64,000 bases of DNA, from contig JAFLBE010000008.1 in the NCBI GenBank assembly GCA_017303995.1, forward strand, positions 1 through 64,000, written 5' to 3'. The notes under the pieces were generated by a model. It was not told the DNA's origin and did not search any database. It was given only the letters and a program-made list of their open reading frames with translations. Positions within the stretch are counted from its first letter, which is position 1. Every line of letters begins with the position of its first letter. The translations under genes and the position numbers were made by a program. Source of the DNA: Bacteroidota bacterium (lineage in GTDB: Bacteria > Bacteroidota > JABWAT01). Shown piece after piece: positions 37,027 through 47,107 of the stretch.

Positions 37027-38304
37027 ATGGATACTATGACTATTGCTTTATATATCGCCATCGTTGTGTCTCTGTATATGGCATGGAACATTGGCGCAAA
37101 TGATGTTGCCAATGCATTTGGAACTTCTGTCGGATCCAAAGCAATCACAATTTCCATTGCGGTTTTAATCGCTGCCGTTTTTGAATTTGCAGGAGCTGTT
37201 TTGGTAGGCGGAAGGGTCACTGAAACCATAAGTAAAGGAATCATCGACATCCACATGTTTGATGGCCATGAACATCTCTTTATGTGGGGAATGATTTCTG
37301 CGCTCGTCGGGGCTGCAATCTGGATTAATGTAGCAACTTTTTTCGGCTGGCCCGTTTCGACAACACATGCGATTGTGGGTTCTGTTGTAGGTGCAGGTAT
37401 CGTTGCAGGGTTCTGGATTGGCGGCAACGGACTTCAAATGGTTTCCTGGGGCCAATTAATTCCTATTGTAATGTCCTGGATTGTTTCTCCGCTCGCCGGC
37501 GCAGTTTTGGCTTACTTCGTTTTCCTTTTGGTTCAAAAAACATTTTACCAAAGCAACACACCTTCTGAAAATCTAAGAAAATACACGCCGTATCTGGTTT
37601 TTAGTGTGGTTCTTATTCTTGCTCTTTCTGTCGTTTACAAGGGATTAAAAAATGTAGAAATGGATATTTCATTTCCGGTTGTTATGCTTATTTCAGTTGG
37701 ATTTGGACTTTTAGCTGCCTGGATTGCCAAAATATTGGTAGACCGTTATATCTCAAAAGCCGGAACTAACCTCGCTATTAAAACTCAATTTGAGCAAATT
37801 GAAACCGTTTTTAAATACCTTCAGATTTTAACTGCCTGTTATGTTGCTTTTGCTCATGGTGCCAATGACGTAGCCAATGCAGTCGGACCTCTTGCAGGAA
37901 TTGTTTCTGTGATTGAAACCGGTGTTATATCAGCAAAATCAACCGTTCCCATGTGGGCATTGATTTTAGGCGGTGCCGGTATTGTTCTGGGACTTGCAAC
38001 CTATGGCTATAAAGTAATTGATACCATCGGAAAGAAAATTACCGAACTTACACCCACCCGGGGATTCAGTGCAGAATTTGGAACTGCGACCACAGTTCTT
38101 GTTTGCTCATTGATGGGGTTACCAATTTCAACTACCCATACTTTGGTTGGTGCTGTGATTGGTGTTGGTTTTGCAAGAGGAATGGCCAATATCAATGGTA
38201 AGATTATTCGGGATATTCTGGCTTCCTGGTTCATTACTATTCCATTTGCTATGGCCTTGACTGCCATTACTTTTTACATTTTTCTGTTTATTTTTAATCC
38301 TTGA
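37027..38304 (+). CDS. pit: Inorganic phosphate transporter, Pit family
   Basis: Pit proteins import metal-phosphate complexes driven by proton symport. The 425-residue protein has about ten membrane segments and two copies of the family signature, NIGANDVANAFGTSVG near the N-terminus and AHGANDVANAVGPLAG in the C-terminal half. The gene is co-directional with the DUF47 gene upstream, which is the usual pairing. Confidence 0.95.
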   Translation: MDTMTIALYIAIVVSLYMAWNIGANDVANAFGTSVGSKAITISIAVLIAAVFEFAGAVLVGGRVTETISKGIIDIHMFDGHEHLFMWGMISALVGAAIWINVATFFGWPVSTTHAIVGSVVGAGIVAGFWIGGNGLQMVSWGQLIPIVMSWIVSPLAGAVLAYFVFLLVQKTFYQSNTPSENLRKYTPYLVFSVVLILALSVVYKGLKNVEMDISFPVVMLISVGFGLLAAWIAKILVDRYISKAGTNLAIKTQFEQIETVFKYLQILTACYVAFAHGANDVANAVGPLAGIVSVIETGVISAKSTVPMWALILGGAGIVLGLATYGYKVIDTIGKKITELTPTRGFSAEFGTATTVLVCSLMGLPISTTHTLVGAVIGVGFARGMANINGKIIRDILASWFITIPFAMALTAITFYIFLFIFNP

Positions 38305-38349
38305 TTTCTGACCACTGACCAAAGACCATGATGCCTTAAAAGGAGAAAT

Positions 38350-39909
38350 ATGAAACTTCAAGACCAACTTCCGGCTTATGCACCGGAATCGTATCACGAT
38401 TTCACCAAACCGGAAAACAAAACAGCAATGGAGACCGCCATTGCTAAAATCAGGTCAACCTTTAACACCAAATACTCAAATTGGATTGACGGAAAGCCGG
38501 CTCATTCTGATAAGTATTTCAATTCACTAAATCCTAGCAATACATCTGAAGTTATCGGAAGTTTTCCACTAGGAACAATTGATCAGGCCAATGAGGCTGT
38601 TGAAAGTGCCTGGAAGGCTTTTCAATCCTGGTCAAAAACAACCCCGGAACATCGTGCTGGAATACTGTTAAAAGCTGCCAGTCTGATGAAAGCCCGCCGG
38701 CATGAATTTTCTGCCATGATGATTCTCGAAGCCGGTAAAAATTTTGCTGAAGCTGAAGCCGATACTGCTGAAGCAATTGATTTTATGGAATTTTATGCAC
38801 GTGAAGTGCTTCGGTATGCTGAACCTTCAAATCTTTACCAGATGCCGGGTGAAAAAGATGAAATGTTTTATATCCCGATTGGCGTGGTCATTGTCATTCC
38901 TCCTTGGAATTTCCCATGTGCAATTCTTGCAGGAATGACGGTTGCAGCTTTGGTCACTGGAAATTCTGTGGTTCTTAAACCAGCCTCTGACACACCTGCA
39001 ATTGGCTATATGGTCGCAGAATTATTGTACGAAGCGGGTTTCCCACATGGCGTTCTTAACTTCCTTGCCGGGTCGGGCGGAACTATTGGGGATACGTTAG
39101 TTTCCCATCCAAAAACAAGAATGATTGCCTTTACCGGTTCGTTGGATGTGGGTCTCAGGATCAATGAAATGGCTGCTAAAGTTCATCCCGGACAAATCTG
39201 GCTGAAACGTCTGATAGCAGAGTTAGGCGGAAAAGACGCGATTGTTGTTAATCATGATGCAGATCTTGAAGCAGCTGCTCAGGGAATTGTAGCTTCTGCA
39301 TTCGGCTTTCAGGGACAAAAATGTTCTGCATGCTCTCGTGCCATTCTCCACAAAGATATTTATGATACTGTTCTTGCAAGAGTTGTTGAACTTACCAATA
39401 AATTAACCATTGGTAATTCTGCTGAAAACCCAAACATGGGACCCGTTTCTTCAGAACGTGCAATGAAAACAATTTTAAACTATATTGAAATTGGGAAAAC
39501 GGAAGGTCGTCTGATGACAGGTGGTGTAAGAACCTCTGAAACCGGCTACTTTATTGCTCCAACAGTTATTGCTGATATTAAACCCGGTGCTGTTATTGAA
39601 CAGGAAGAGATTTTCGGACCGGTTCTGGCTGTGATTAAAGCGGATAGTTTTGATCATGCACTTGAAATTGCAAATGGCACCAAATACGGACTGACCGGCG
39701 CTGTTTATTCAAAAAATCCTGAAATTCTGGACCGGGCAAGGAACGAATATTTCGTCGGAAACTTGTACCTTAACCGGAAATGTACGGGGGCAATGGTTGG
39801 GTCTCATCCGTTTGGCGGATTTAACATGTCAGGAACTGATTCAAAGGCTGGAGGAAAGGATTACCTTTTACTGTTCCTTCAGGCGAAATCAGTTGCAACC
39901 AAATTATAA
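38350..39909 (+). CDS. pruA: 1-pyrroline-5-carboxylate dehydrogenase-like aldehyde dehydrogenase
   Basis: This enzyme oxidises glutamate semialdehyde to glutamate in proline and arginine breakdown. The 519-residue protein has NAD-binding PPWNFPCAI, the general base Glu in IAELGGKDA, and catalytic Cys in FQGQKCSACSR, a signature shared with P5C dehydrogenases. AAGGAG lies just before the ATG. It is 15 bp upstream of sucC, so the two are probably co-transcribed. Other aldehyde substrates cannot be excluded. Confidence 0.88.
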   Translation: MKLQDQLPAYAPESYHDFTKPENKTAMETAIAKIRSTFNTKYSNWIDGKPAHSDKYFNSLNPSNTSEVIGSFPLGTIDQANEAVESAWKAFQSWSKTTPEHRAGILLKAASLMKARRHEFSAMMILEAGKNFAEAEADTAEAIDFMEFYAREVLRYAEPSNLYQMPGEKDEMFYIPIGVVIVIPPWNFPCAILAGMTVAALVTGNSVVLKPASDTPAIGYMVAELLYEAGFPHGVLNFLAGSGGTIGDTLVSHPKTRMIAFTGSLDVGLRINEMAAKVHPGQIWLKRLIAELGGKDAIVVNHDADLEAAAQGIVASAFGFQGQKCSACSRAILHKDIYDTVLARVVELTNKLTIGNSAENPNMGPVSSERAMKTILNYIEIGKTEGRLMTGGVRTSETGYFIAPTVIADIKPGAVIEQEEIFGPVLAVIKADSFDHALEIANGTKYGLTGAVYSKNPEILDRARNEYFVGNLYLNRKCTGAMVGSHPFGGFNMSGTDSKAGGKDYLLLFLQAKSVATKL

Positions 39910-39924
39910 TCAAGAGGGAAGAAC

Positions 39925-41124
39925 ATGAATATTCATGAGTATCAGGGTAAGGAAATTTTCAGAAGGTATGGGGTTGCAGTTCCCGCTGGTTTCGTAGCCA
40001 GAACACCTGAAGAAGCTGCTGAAGCTGCAGTCAAATTAGGAACACCGGTTGTGGTGGTTAAGTCACAGATTCACGCCGGTGGCCGTGGAAAGGGAACTGT
40101 TTATTTTGCTTCGAACAGAAAAGAAATTGCCATTCAGGGTGGCGTTAAGGTCGTTAAACCTGAGCAGGCACGCGAAGTTGCTGAAAAGTTGCTTGGTAAT
40201 ATTCTGGTCACCATTCAAACCGGTGAAGAGGGCAAAAAAGTAAGTACTCTGCTGGTCGAAGAAGGAATGAAAATCGTTCGTGAACTTTATGTTGCTGTGA
40301 CGATGGATCGGGCTGCAAGTAAAGACCTCATCATGATTTCTACTGAAGGCGGAATGGATATTGAAGAAGTTGCTGCCCATCAGCCAGAAAAAATTGTCAA
40401 AGAACATGTTGACCCGAGAGTCGGACTTCAAGGTTTCCAGGCAAGAAAATTGTCGTATGCACTAGGTCTTGAAGGTGATGCTTTTAAAAATGGCGTAAAA
40501 TTTTTCATGTCATTGTATAAAGCTTATAAAGAAATGGATTGCTCAATTGCCGAAATTAATCCGCTTGTCGTCACCGATGACAATAGAGTGCTTGCCCTTG
40601 ATGCCAAGTTAACGTTCGATGATAATGCGCTTTACCGTCATCCTGATGTTTTTTCAATGCGTGATGTAGCTGAAGAAGATCCGCTTGAAGTTGAAGCGAG
40701 CAAGAGTAACCTGAATTATGTTAAGCTTGACGGAAATGTTGGGTGCATGGTAAACGGTGCAGGTTTAGCTATGGCAACCATGGATATCATCAAACTGGCA
40801 GGTGGTGAACCAGCTAATTTTCTTGATGTTGGGGGTGGGGCCAATGTTGAAACAGTGAAAAATGGCTTTCGAATTATTTTATCCGATCCGAATGTGAAAG
40901 CAATTCTGATTAATATTTTTGGTGGAATTGTCCGTTGTGACCGGGTAGCAAATGGGGTCATTGAAGCTGCAAAATCTATGGATATCAAAGTACCAATAAT
41001 AGTTCGGCTTGCCGGAACGAATGCAATTGAAGCCAGGGAAATTCTGGCTGCTTCAGGTTTGAACCTGATTCCGGCAGAAGGTTTGAAGGATGCTGCACAA
41101 AAGGTCACTCAGGCGATATCCTAA
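39925..41124 (+). CDS. sucC: Succinate-CoA ligase beta subunit
   Basis: SucC with SucD interconverts succinyl-CoA and succinate with substrate-level phosphorylation. The 399-residue protein has an ATP-grasp N-terminal domain ([27 protein letters not shown]) and a C-terminal CoA-ligase domain with [10 protein letters not shown]. The sucD gene is not adjacent. Downstream is a clear terminator. A GAGGGA motif precedes the start. Confidence 0.96.
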   Translation: MNIHEYQGKEIFRRYGVAVPAGFVARTPEEAAEAAVKLGTPVVVVKSQIHAGGRGKGTVYFASNRKEIAIQGGVKVVKPEQAREVAEKLLGNILVTIQTGEEGKKVSTLLVEEGMKIVRELYVAVTMDRAASKDLIMISTEGGMDIEEVAAHQPEKIVKEHVDPRVGLQGFQARKLSYALGLEGDAFKNGVKFFMSLYKAYKEMDCSIAEINPLVVTDDNRVLALDAKLTFDDNALYRHPDVFSMRDVAEEDPLEVEASKSNLNYVKLDGNVGCMVNGAGLAMATMDIIKLAGGEPANFLDVGGGANVETVKNGFRIILSDPNVKAILINIFGGIVRCDRVANGVIEAAKSMDIKVPIIVRLAGTNAIEAREILAASGLNLIPAEGLKDAAQKVTQAIS

Positions 41125-41145
41125 GGTAATTTAACTGTTAATTTT

Positions 41146-41174
41146 AAACCCCGGAATTTCCGGGGTTTTTTTTT
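41146..41174 (+). terminator. Rho-independent terminator after sucC
   Basis: Stem AAACCCCGG (41146-41154) and CCGGGGTTT (41160-41168) with an AATTT loop, followed by a run of nine T (41166-41174). Confidence 0.95.
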
Positions 41175-41229
41175 ATCCGAAAAAAACGGAATAGTAAGTT
41201 ATACTGCCAAATTATGAATAATCAGTATA

Positions 41230-41243
41230 AAATATTGATATTT
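41230..41243. promoter_or_regulatory. AT-rich palindrome, possible Lrp-family site
   Basis: AAATAT-TG-ATATTT is a perfect 6-bp half-site palindrome about 87 bp before the Lrp-type gene start. AsnC/Lrp proteins often autoregulate through AT-rich palindromes. This could occur by chance in AT-rich DNA. Confidence 0.35.
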
Positions 41244-41329
41244 GTTGATTTATAAGAATAATAAATGTTAGAGTATTGAATTATACGAATAAGACTTGTA
41301 AGTTTGTTAACTCAAAACCAGGAGATGTT

Positions 41330-41788
41330 ATGGATGAGCTGGATATTAAAATCCTGAACGTATTGCAGGAAAATGGCCGGATTACAAATGCAAATCTGGC
41401 TCAGTCAGTTGGACTTAGTCCTTCTGCCACTTCTGAGCGGGTTCGACGACTTGAAGAAAGCGGTTACATTGAAAAATATGTAGCAATTGTAAGTCCTGAA
41501 AAAATTCATAAATCAGTTCATGCTTTTGTTTTTGTAACACTTGAAGCACACCATGCCGATATTATTGAAGGGTTTGCAAAAGCTGTTGATGAAATTGAAG
41601 ACGTACTTGAGTGTTACCATATCAGCGGACAGTCAGACTACATGTTGAAGGTTGCGGTTCGTGACATCCCTGAATATGAAAAGTTTCTTCGTGAAAAGTT
41701 AACAAAAGTGATTGGGATTGACCGCCTGAACACTGCCTTTGTACTCAGAAACATGAAGAAAAGCTACCGATACAAAATTGAACGATAA
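41330..41788 (+). CDS. Lrp/AsnC-family transcriptional regulator
   Basis: The 152-residue regulator has an N-terminal winged helix-turn-helix (MDELDIKILNVLQENGRITN then LSPSATSERVRRLEESG) and a C-terminal RAM/ACT-like domain with GQSDYMLKV. I choose ATG 41330 because GGAG lies 5 bp upstream and the family begins at this MDELD-type residue; a TTG at 41276 gives 18 extra non-family residues. It is 17 bp upstream of the PLP enzyme gene, so it probably controls it in response to an amino acid such as methionine. Confidence 0.93.
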   Translation: MDELDIKILNVLQENGRITNANLAQSVGLSPSATSERVRRLEESGYIEKYVAIVSPEKIHKSVHAFVFVTLEAHHADIIEGFAKAVDEIEDVLECYHISGQSDYMLKVAVRDIPEYEKFLREKLTKVIGIDRLNTAFVLRNMKKSYRYKIER

Positions 41789-41805
41789 CGACCAGAAGGC
41801 AAACC

Positions 41806-43110
41806 ATGAAGACCACAGATGATCTGACCAATTATCACCTCGACTCGCTTCTCATTCACGGAAAAACAAATTCTGAAAACTGGGATTATTCCCATCACCT
41901 TGTTCCTCCGGTATCGGCAAGTGCTACTTTTAAACTTGACTCGGTAGAACGGGGAGCTCAGGGTTTTGTTGAATTTGCTCACAATGAAAATCCTGACTCA
42001 CAGGTTCATAGACCAATTTATATTTATGAACGGTTAGGTGAACCAAATAAAAATATTTTGGAAGAAAACCTGGCCATTGCCGAATCTGGTGAAATGGCAC
42101 TTAGTTTTTCTACCGGGATGGCAGCCATTTCCGGAATCCTGTGCACACTTGCTTCGTCAGGTGACGAAATTATTCACCATCATACACTTTACGGCTGTAC
42201 CTATTCACTTCTCGTCAATTGGTTGCCACGATTTGGAATAAAAACAAAGGGCGCAGGTTTTTATGATATTGAAGGACTTAAAGCCTCAATTACTCCCAAA
42301 ACCCGAATTCTTTATTTTGAATCACCGGTCAATCCAACGCTTGAGTTGATCGATATTGAGGCTATCGCCGGAGTTATCAGGGAAGAAAATATAAAAAGGG
42401 GAGATGGCCGGAAGCTATTTATGGTTGTCGACAATACTTTTGCCACACCCGTTTGTCAGCAGCCGTTAACATTGGGTGCTGATTTTGTTGTTCATAGCCT
42501 GACCAAAAATATCGGGGGTTTTGGAACTGATATGGGGGGAGCTGTCATAGGTAAAAAGTTTATATATGATTTACTTTTATTGTACCGTAAAGATTTTGGA
42601 AATACGCTTAGCACTCACTCTGCATGGACTCATTTGGTCTATGGACTTCCAACCCTGAACCTTCGTGTACGTCAACAGGAACGAACCGCTCTTCTGATAG
42701 CTGAATTTCTTGCCAGTCATACTGCTGTAGAATTCGTCAATTATCCAGGTTTACCTTCCTTTCCCGGTTACGCACTTGCAAAAAAACAAATGAAAGATCC
42801 CTCGGGACATTTTGCTCCGGGTACAATGATCTATTTTGTTCTGAAAGGTAATTCTCCTGAGGATAAAAAGGAAAAAGGGAAGATCATGATGAACTTCCTG
42901 GCAACGAATGCCTATACAGTTACGTTAGCTGTAAGTCTTGGAAATATTAAAACACTGGTTGAGCATCCTGGTAGTATGACACATGCTGCAATTCCCGCAG
43001 AAGAACAGGTTAAGAATGGGATGGAACCTGGAGGTATTCGTTTGAGTATCGGACTTGAATTCCATTCTGATATAATTGCAGACCTGAGAGCTTCACTCGA
43101 AAAAATCTGA
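41806..43110 (+). CDS. Cys/Met metabolism PLP enzyme (methionine gamma-lyase-like)
   Basis: The 434-residue protein belongs to the family that includes cystathionine gamma-synthase, gamma-lyase and methionine gamma-lyase. The PLP Lys is in VVHSLTKNIGGFGTD, and FSTGMAAISGI and VDNTFATP are typical. Pairing with an Lrp-type regulator is common for methionine gamma-lyase. Exact activity (gamma-lyase, O-acetylhomoserine sulfhydrylase) cannot be settled from motifs. An internal insert with KKEKGKIMMNFLAT is longer than in the shortest homologues. Confidence 0.88.
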   Translation: MKTTDDLTNYHLDSLLIHGKTNSENWDYSHHLVPPVSASATFKLDSVERGAQGFVEFAHNENPDSQVHRPIYIYERLGEPNKNILEENLAIAESGEMALSFSTGMAAISGILCTLASSGDEIIHHHTLYGCTYSLLVNWLPRFGIKTKGAGFYDIEGLKASITPKTRILYFESPVNPTLELIDIEAIAGVIREENIKRGDGRKLFMVVDNTFATPVCQQPLTLGADFVVHSLTKNIGGFGTDMGGAVIGKKFIYDLLLLYRKDFGNTLSTHSAWTHLVYGLPTLNLRVRQQERTALLIAEFLASHTAVEFVNYPGLPSFPGYALAKKQMKDPSGHFAPGTMIYFVLKGNSPEDKKEKGKIMMNFLATNAYTVTLAVSLGNIKTLVEHPGSMTHAAIPAEEQVKNGMEPGGIRLSIGLEFHSDIIADLRASLEKI

Positions 43111-43132
43111 ATGAAATAAAACATAAGTTCTT

Positions 43133-43169
43133 AAACAAAAAAAGCCAGATTAACTGGCTTTTTTTGTTT
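43133..43169. terminator. Bidirectional terminator between convergent genes
   Basis: A stem of about 16 bp (43133-43148 with 43154-43169) has a GCCAG/CTGGC core, an ATTAA loop, and A and T tracts on both sides, so it can stop transcription from either strand. It separates the PLP enzyme gene from the chemoreceptor gene. Confidence 0.95.
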
Positions 43170-43188
43170 AACAATACTATTTAAATCA

Positions 43189-45024
43189 TCAGGATTTTTC
43201 AATCGATGACTTTAAGTTGCTTGATTCTGCAGCAAGCTGTCTGGTAAGTTGGTAGATCTCAACAGCAGCATCTTTATTTTGGTTTGCAGTAGAACTAATA
43301 TTCTGAATTGAAACCGCAATTTTTTCTCCGGTTTGCACATAACTACCGGTGGTTGTAGAAACTTTTGATGCTTTTGCAGTCATTTCAGATGCTTTGAGTA
43401 CAACTTGTTGGGAGTTCTTGATTTGAAAATCCATCATCTGAGAAAGTCTGCTCATAATAACAGAGGTTCTGTTTGCATGCTGGGTAATCCGCTCAAGAAC
43501 AACTTCAGCATTTCTGATCAGTTCAACACCTTCCTGAGTGGTTTGGGTCGCTGATAAAGCAGCCTGAACCGCACGTGATGTTTCTTCACGGATACTAAAT
43601 ACAAGTTCCTCAATTTCCCTTGTTGCTTCTGTAGAACGTGATGCAAGTTTCCGGACTTCCTCGGCAACAACCGCAAAACCACGGCCTGCCTGCCCGGCAA
43701 GAGCAGACTCAATAGCAGCGTTCACTGCGAGAAGGTTGGTTTGTTTTGCAATTTTATTAATTACTTCAGTTACCTTACCGATGTCACGGGAACTACTCTC
43801 AAGTTTTTTGATGGTAGTTACCATTTGCTCCATCTGGTGGTTTACTTCCTGCATACCATTATTGATCTGGTCAATGGCAAATCGGCCTTCCTGAACATCA
43901 TTAATAATATTATTGATAATCCCGGAAGAGTCCTGAATATTCTTGGAAGCTTCCTGAATATTGGATATTAGTTGCTGAATGCTGCTGGTGGTCTCTGAAA
44001 CCGAATAAGTGAGGGTTTGTCCATCCTGAGCTATAGTTGCAATACCTGAACTTAGATCTTGGATATTGGCAGAGGCATCACGTGACTGGTTCAATTGGTC
44101 TTCGGCAGCTCTTGAAACTGCACTTATGCGTGATTCAATTGTCGCTACAACATTATTGACCTTGTAGGTCATTGAACTGGCATCGTCAATTAAACTGCGG
44201 TACCGGTTTGCAATTGTCTGTACGGAAGCATAAAAAGATCCCAATTCCTGGTAATCATCTGCCCCTGTGGATGAAAAAGTTCCACCGGATGCAATAGCTT
44301 CAACGGCCTTGGTAGCGGCTTGTAAAGGACCCTCAACTGCAGACTTTATCTGTCTTTTGTTAACAATTACTGCAACAACAGCGAGAAGTAGCGATGAGAA
44401 TAGAATTATCCATAATAGGGAAGATCCCGTTGGTGTTTGAGTTGTTGTTACACTTGCAAAACCAATCAGATCACCCTCGTTGAATCCTGCAGATTTGGCT
44501 TGTAATAAGTTTTTGGGATTTGTGTTTCCGTGACAGGTTAAACAGGAATTATCGGCTTTTAGGGGGACGAGAGTGGTAAGAACTTCACCCTTAGAACCGG
44601 AACTCCAATATTGTGCTGTTCCATCATTGATCAGGATAGATACACCAGAAACCACTGTATCCGTTTTGAGATCATTGAAAATCCGTTGGGCGGCAATGGA
44701 ATCAAGTACTGAATATTGCCCAGTTGCTATCAATTTAACGCTGATACGTGTTTTCCCTGAAGAAGAATCAGCCTTTAAAGTTTGGGGAACCGGATGAACT
44801 GCTAAAATTTGATTTTCAGAATCCTGCACTTTATCAGTTAAGTTAAACCCGTTTGAGACAGCTTTCCAGGTTTCATCCAGGCTGACCGCTAAATTTCGCT
44901 GGTCAACCATTAGCCTTTGATTTCCTTCGTTACTGGCTATGCCCTTGTAAATGAAATACGCTGCCAATGCGGTTACGATGGCAGCCCCAAATATGAGTAG
45001 CATTGCTTTCAGGCTGTTTCCCAT
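43189..45024 (-). CDS. Methyl-accepting chemotaxis protein with periplasmic haem-binding DUF3365-type sensor
   Basis: The 611-residue receptor has membrane segments at about 7-27 and 202-222. The periplasmic domain between them resembles DUF3365/Tll0287 sensors and contains CLTCH (161-165), a c-type haem attachment site. The cytoplasmic half holds a HAMP-like link and the chemoreceptor signalling helix with the hairpin tip [20 protein letters not shown]. It is last in the CheW operon and precedes a terminator. It probably senses redox state or a gas. The ligand is inference. Confidence 0.9.
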   Translation of the reverse strand: MGNSLKAMLLIFGAAIVTALAAYFIYKGIASNEGNQRLMVDQRNLAVSLDETWKAVSNGFNLTDKVQDSENQILAVHPVPQTLKADSSSGKTRISVKLIATGQYSVLDSIAAQRIFNDLKTDTVVSGVSILINDGTAQYWSSGSKGEVLTTLVPLKADNSCLTCHGNTNPKNLLQAKSAGFNEGDLIGFASVTTTQTPTGSSLLWIILFSSLLLAVVAVIVNKRQIKSAVEGPLQAATKAVEAIASGGTFSSTGADDYQELGSFYASVQTIANRYRSLIDDASSMTYKVNNVVATIESRISAVSRAAEDQLNQSRDASANIQDLSSGIATIAQDGQTLTYSVSETTSSIQQLISNIQEASKNIQDSSGIINNIINDVQEGRFAIDQINNGMQEVNHQMEQMVTTIKKLESSSRDIGKVTEVINKIAKQTNLLAVNAAIESALAGQAGRGFAVVAEEVRKLASRSTEATREIEELVFSIREETSRAVQAALSATQTTQEGVELIRNAEVVLERITQHANRTSVIMSRLSQMMDFQIKNSQQVVLKASEMTAKASKVSTTTGSYVQTGEKIAVSIQNISSTANQNKDAAVEIYQLTRQLAAESSNLKSSIEKS

Positions 45025-45048
45025 TGCAATTACTTTCTGGTTATAAAA

Positions 45049-46530
45049 TTAAAAAGTCAGTCTGGGTTCCCTGTTCAGTTTATATCCTTTTGACTGAAGA
45101 GAGGATTGAAGCTTCCCGAATGCTTTTCTGATTGTGTTCTTAATCGAATCAATTGAATTGTTCTTATCTCTTAGGCCAGGGTACGTTTCCCACCGATAAA
45201 AATCTTCTGTAGCATACACCAAGGCCATAAAGCCTTCTGTATCGATATCAAATACATTCATTCCGGTTTTTGCCTTTTCATTCATTTCAAGTGAATAGAA
45301 AAGTTGTGCATAAACAAATTCCTGAATAAACGGCACCTTGTTTGCAAGGTTGCTGGATTTATATTCTGCCAATGTTTGATCAATGAAAATATTTGGATTA
45401 ACCCGCATCATTTCATCAATCAGCCGCTGGAAGGCTTTCAAATATTCAAGTCTGACAGTTGACGTTTTAAAGGGTGCATCTGCTGTCATACCCGTTAATC
45501 TGAAGCGCCATTCATTCATGTAGTCAAAGAGGTGCTTATAGTTTTTTTCTGCTTCAAAAGTAGTTAACTTTTTGATATCACGCGTGAATTCTTTATTGAG
45601 AAACAGGTCAAATTCTGCCTGACTTTTCTTTTGGAGCATTTGAAGGAATTTCATTCCGTCATCTTCAATTTGCGGGATTGCAAGCTGAATATATTTGGTA
45701 CCTTCTCTGATCCGGTTGTTGTCAAGATAGTAATTGGCAAGCCGAACCTGGTAACGGTAATATGAAAGGTCATAACTGTATGCCATCAGCATGTACATTT
45801 CTTTGGCAAGTTTTTCATTTTCATTTACACCAAGAAATGACCAAAACTCAGCTTTTGATGAGTTATCTTCAGGGCCGGGAACTGTGATTTTGCTGAACAT
45901 GCCTGATTTCATATAATACTGACCGAAACGATATCCGTAAATCAAATCTTTCCATAAAAGGCCGATTTCTTTACGTTTGGCTTCCTGGCCAATCTGAAAA
46001 CTTTGATCAATTGCGCCATAGAAATGCATTAACGCCATCAGCCGATGATGAAGAGCCATTTCGCCTGATGCCTTTTTCGTATTGGTAAGATGCTGTTTAC
46101 CTAACTGATAGTTGGACTCAAATAAAATTTCATCCTGTCTTTTTACAAGAACATCATCCCGTTTAGACCTGCCCTGACGTACCCGAATGTTAAGTTCCAG
46201 CGCAGGGATAAGGGCTTCATAAAACTCATTTGCTCTAAAATGTTTATCAGCAAGGAACATTTTAGCTTCTTCATCGATTTGAGAATCCAATTCCTCGTCG
46301 ATGGTAAGTTCAATTCCCGATGCTGTCTGTCGAACATTGGCACCCCTGTCATCATCAGCAGAAACCTGAGGCTGATCAGTAATAAAATCGCCGATTCCCT
46401 CGGCAAACTCCCCAATATCCAAACCTAACTGACTTAAAAAATCGTCATTTGAGTCATTTTTAATGGGTTGATCGGCTGGATTATCAGGTAACTTGTCTTT
46501 TTTGTTTTCTTCGTCTTTTAATTCAGGCAT
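45049..46530 (-). CDS. Unrecognised 493-residue helical protein in a chemosensory operon
   Basis: I do not recognise this family. There is no signal peptide or membrane segment, so it is cytoplasmic. Residues about 1-80 are acidic and low complexity (for example DDFLSQLGLDIGEFAEGIG). The remainder is mostly alpha-helical with many aromatic residues (LMAYSYDLSYYRYQVRLANYY), like a TPR or alpha-solenoid scaffold. It shows no HisKA, HATPase, P1 or CheW motif. It lies between cheW (18-bp gap) and the receptor gene (24-bp gap), so a scaffold or adaptor role in the array is my inference. Confidence 0.75.
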   Translation of the reverse strand: MPELKDEENKKDKLPDNPADQPIKNDSNDDFLSQLGLDIGEFAEGIGDFITDQPQVSADDDRGANVRQTASGIELTIDEELDSQIDEEAKMFLADKHFRANEFYEALIPALELNIRVRQGRSKRDDVLVKRQDEILFESNYQLGKQHLTNTKKASGEMALHHRLMALMHFYGAIDQSFQIGQEAKRKEIGLLWKDLIYGYRFGQYYMKSGMFSKITVPGPEDNSSKAEFWSFLGVNENEKLAKEMYMLMAYSYDLSYYRYQVRLANYYLDNNRIREGTKYIQLAIPQIEDDGMKFLQMLQKKSQAEFDLFLNKEFTRDIKKLTTFEAEKNYKHLFDYMNEWRFRLTGMTADAPFKTSTVRLEYLKAFQRLIDEMMRVNPNIFIDQTLAEYKSSNLANKVPFIQEFVYAQLFYSLEMNEKAKTGMNVFDIDTEGFMALVYATEDFYRWETYPGLRDKNNSIDSIKNTIRKAFGKLQSSLQSKGYKLNREPRLTF

Positions 46531-46548
46531 AAGGGTTCCTCAGTCGCA

Positions 46549-47103
46549 TTAAAAATTAAACTGTGACAGCTCGTTACTGTTTAGAAGGGCATTCACATTC
46601 AGCACAACCAAAATCCTGCCCCCCTCTTTGTAAATACCTTCACTGAAGTCAGCCAAACGGCCGGTAAGTGTATTTTTACTGCTTTCTACGTCTTCAAATG
46701 GTATTTCAAGTACTTCAACCACCGTATCAACAACAATACCGGTTACAAACCGGTCTCCATCAAGAAGTATAACTCGTTCCTTTTGTAACTCTTTTCTTGT
46801 TTTTGACTCATGTAGTTTAAGCCCCAGCATAAGTCGGATGTCAGTTATAGAAATGATTTCACCGCGAACTGAACAAATTCCAAGAATATAGTTGGGAACA
46901 TTAGGTAAAAAGGTAACTTTAGGTACCTCAATAATTTCCTTGATTGAGCGGATGGGGATTGCAACTTGTTCCCGCCCTAATAAAACAACAATACACTGGG
47001 TAACATTCTTTTCTTTTTGAAAATCCTGTGATCCTTCAGACTGTTGAAGTGCAATCAGTGCTGCTAGTGTATCGGTTGGTTTAAAAGTATCAAATTTTGC
47101 CAT
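46549..47103 (-). CDS. cheW: CheW-type chemotaxis coupling protein
   Basis: CheW links receptors to the CheA kinase. The 184-residue protein carries a CheW domain from about residue 35 (CIVVLLGREQVAIPIRSIKEI) with VPNYILGICSVRGEIISI. The N-terminal 30 residues are a polar extension. It sits 4 bp after a CheY-like gene and precedes the unknown gene and the receptor gene. No CheA gene is in the window. Confidence 0.95.
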   Translation of the reverse strand: MAKFDTFKPTDTLAALIALQQSEGSQDFQKEKNVTQCIVVLLGREQVAIPIRSIKEIIEVPKVTFLPNVPNYILGICSVRGEIISITDIRLMLGLKLHESKTRKELQKERVILLDGDRFVTGIVVDTVVEVLEIPFEDVESSKNTLTGRLADFSEGIYKEGGRILVVLNVNALLNSNELSQFNF

Positions 47104-47107
47104 ATTT

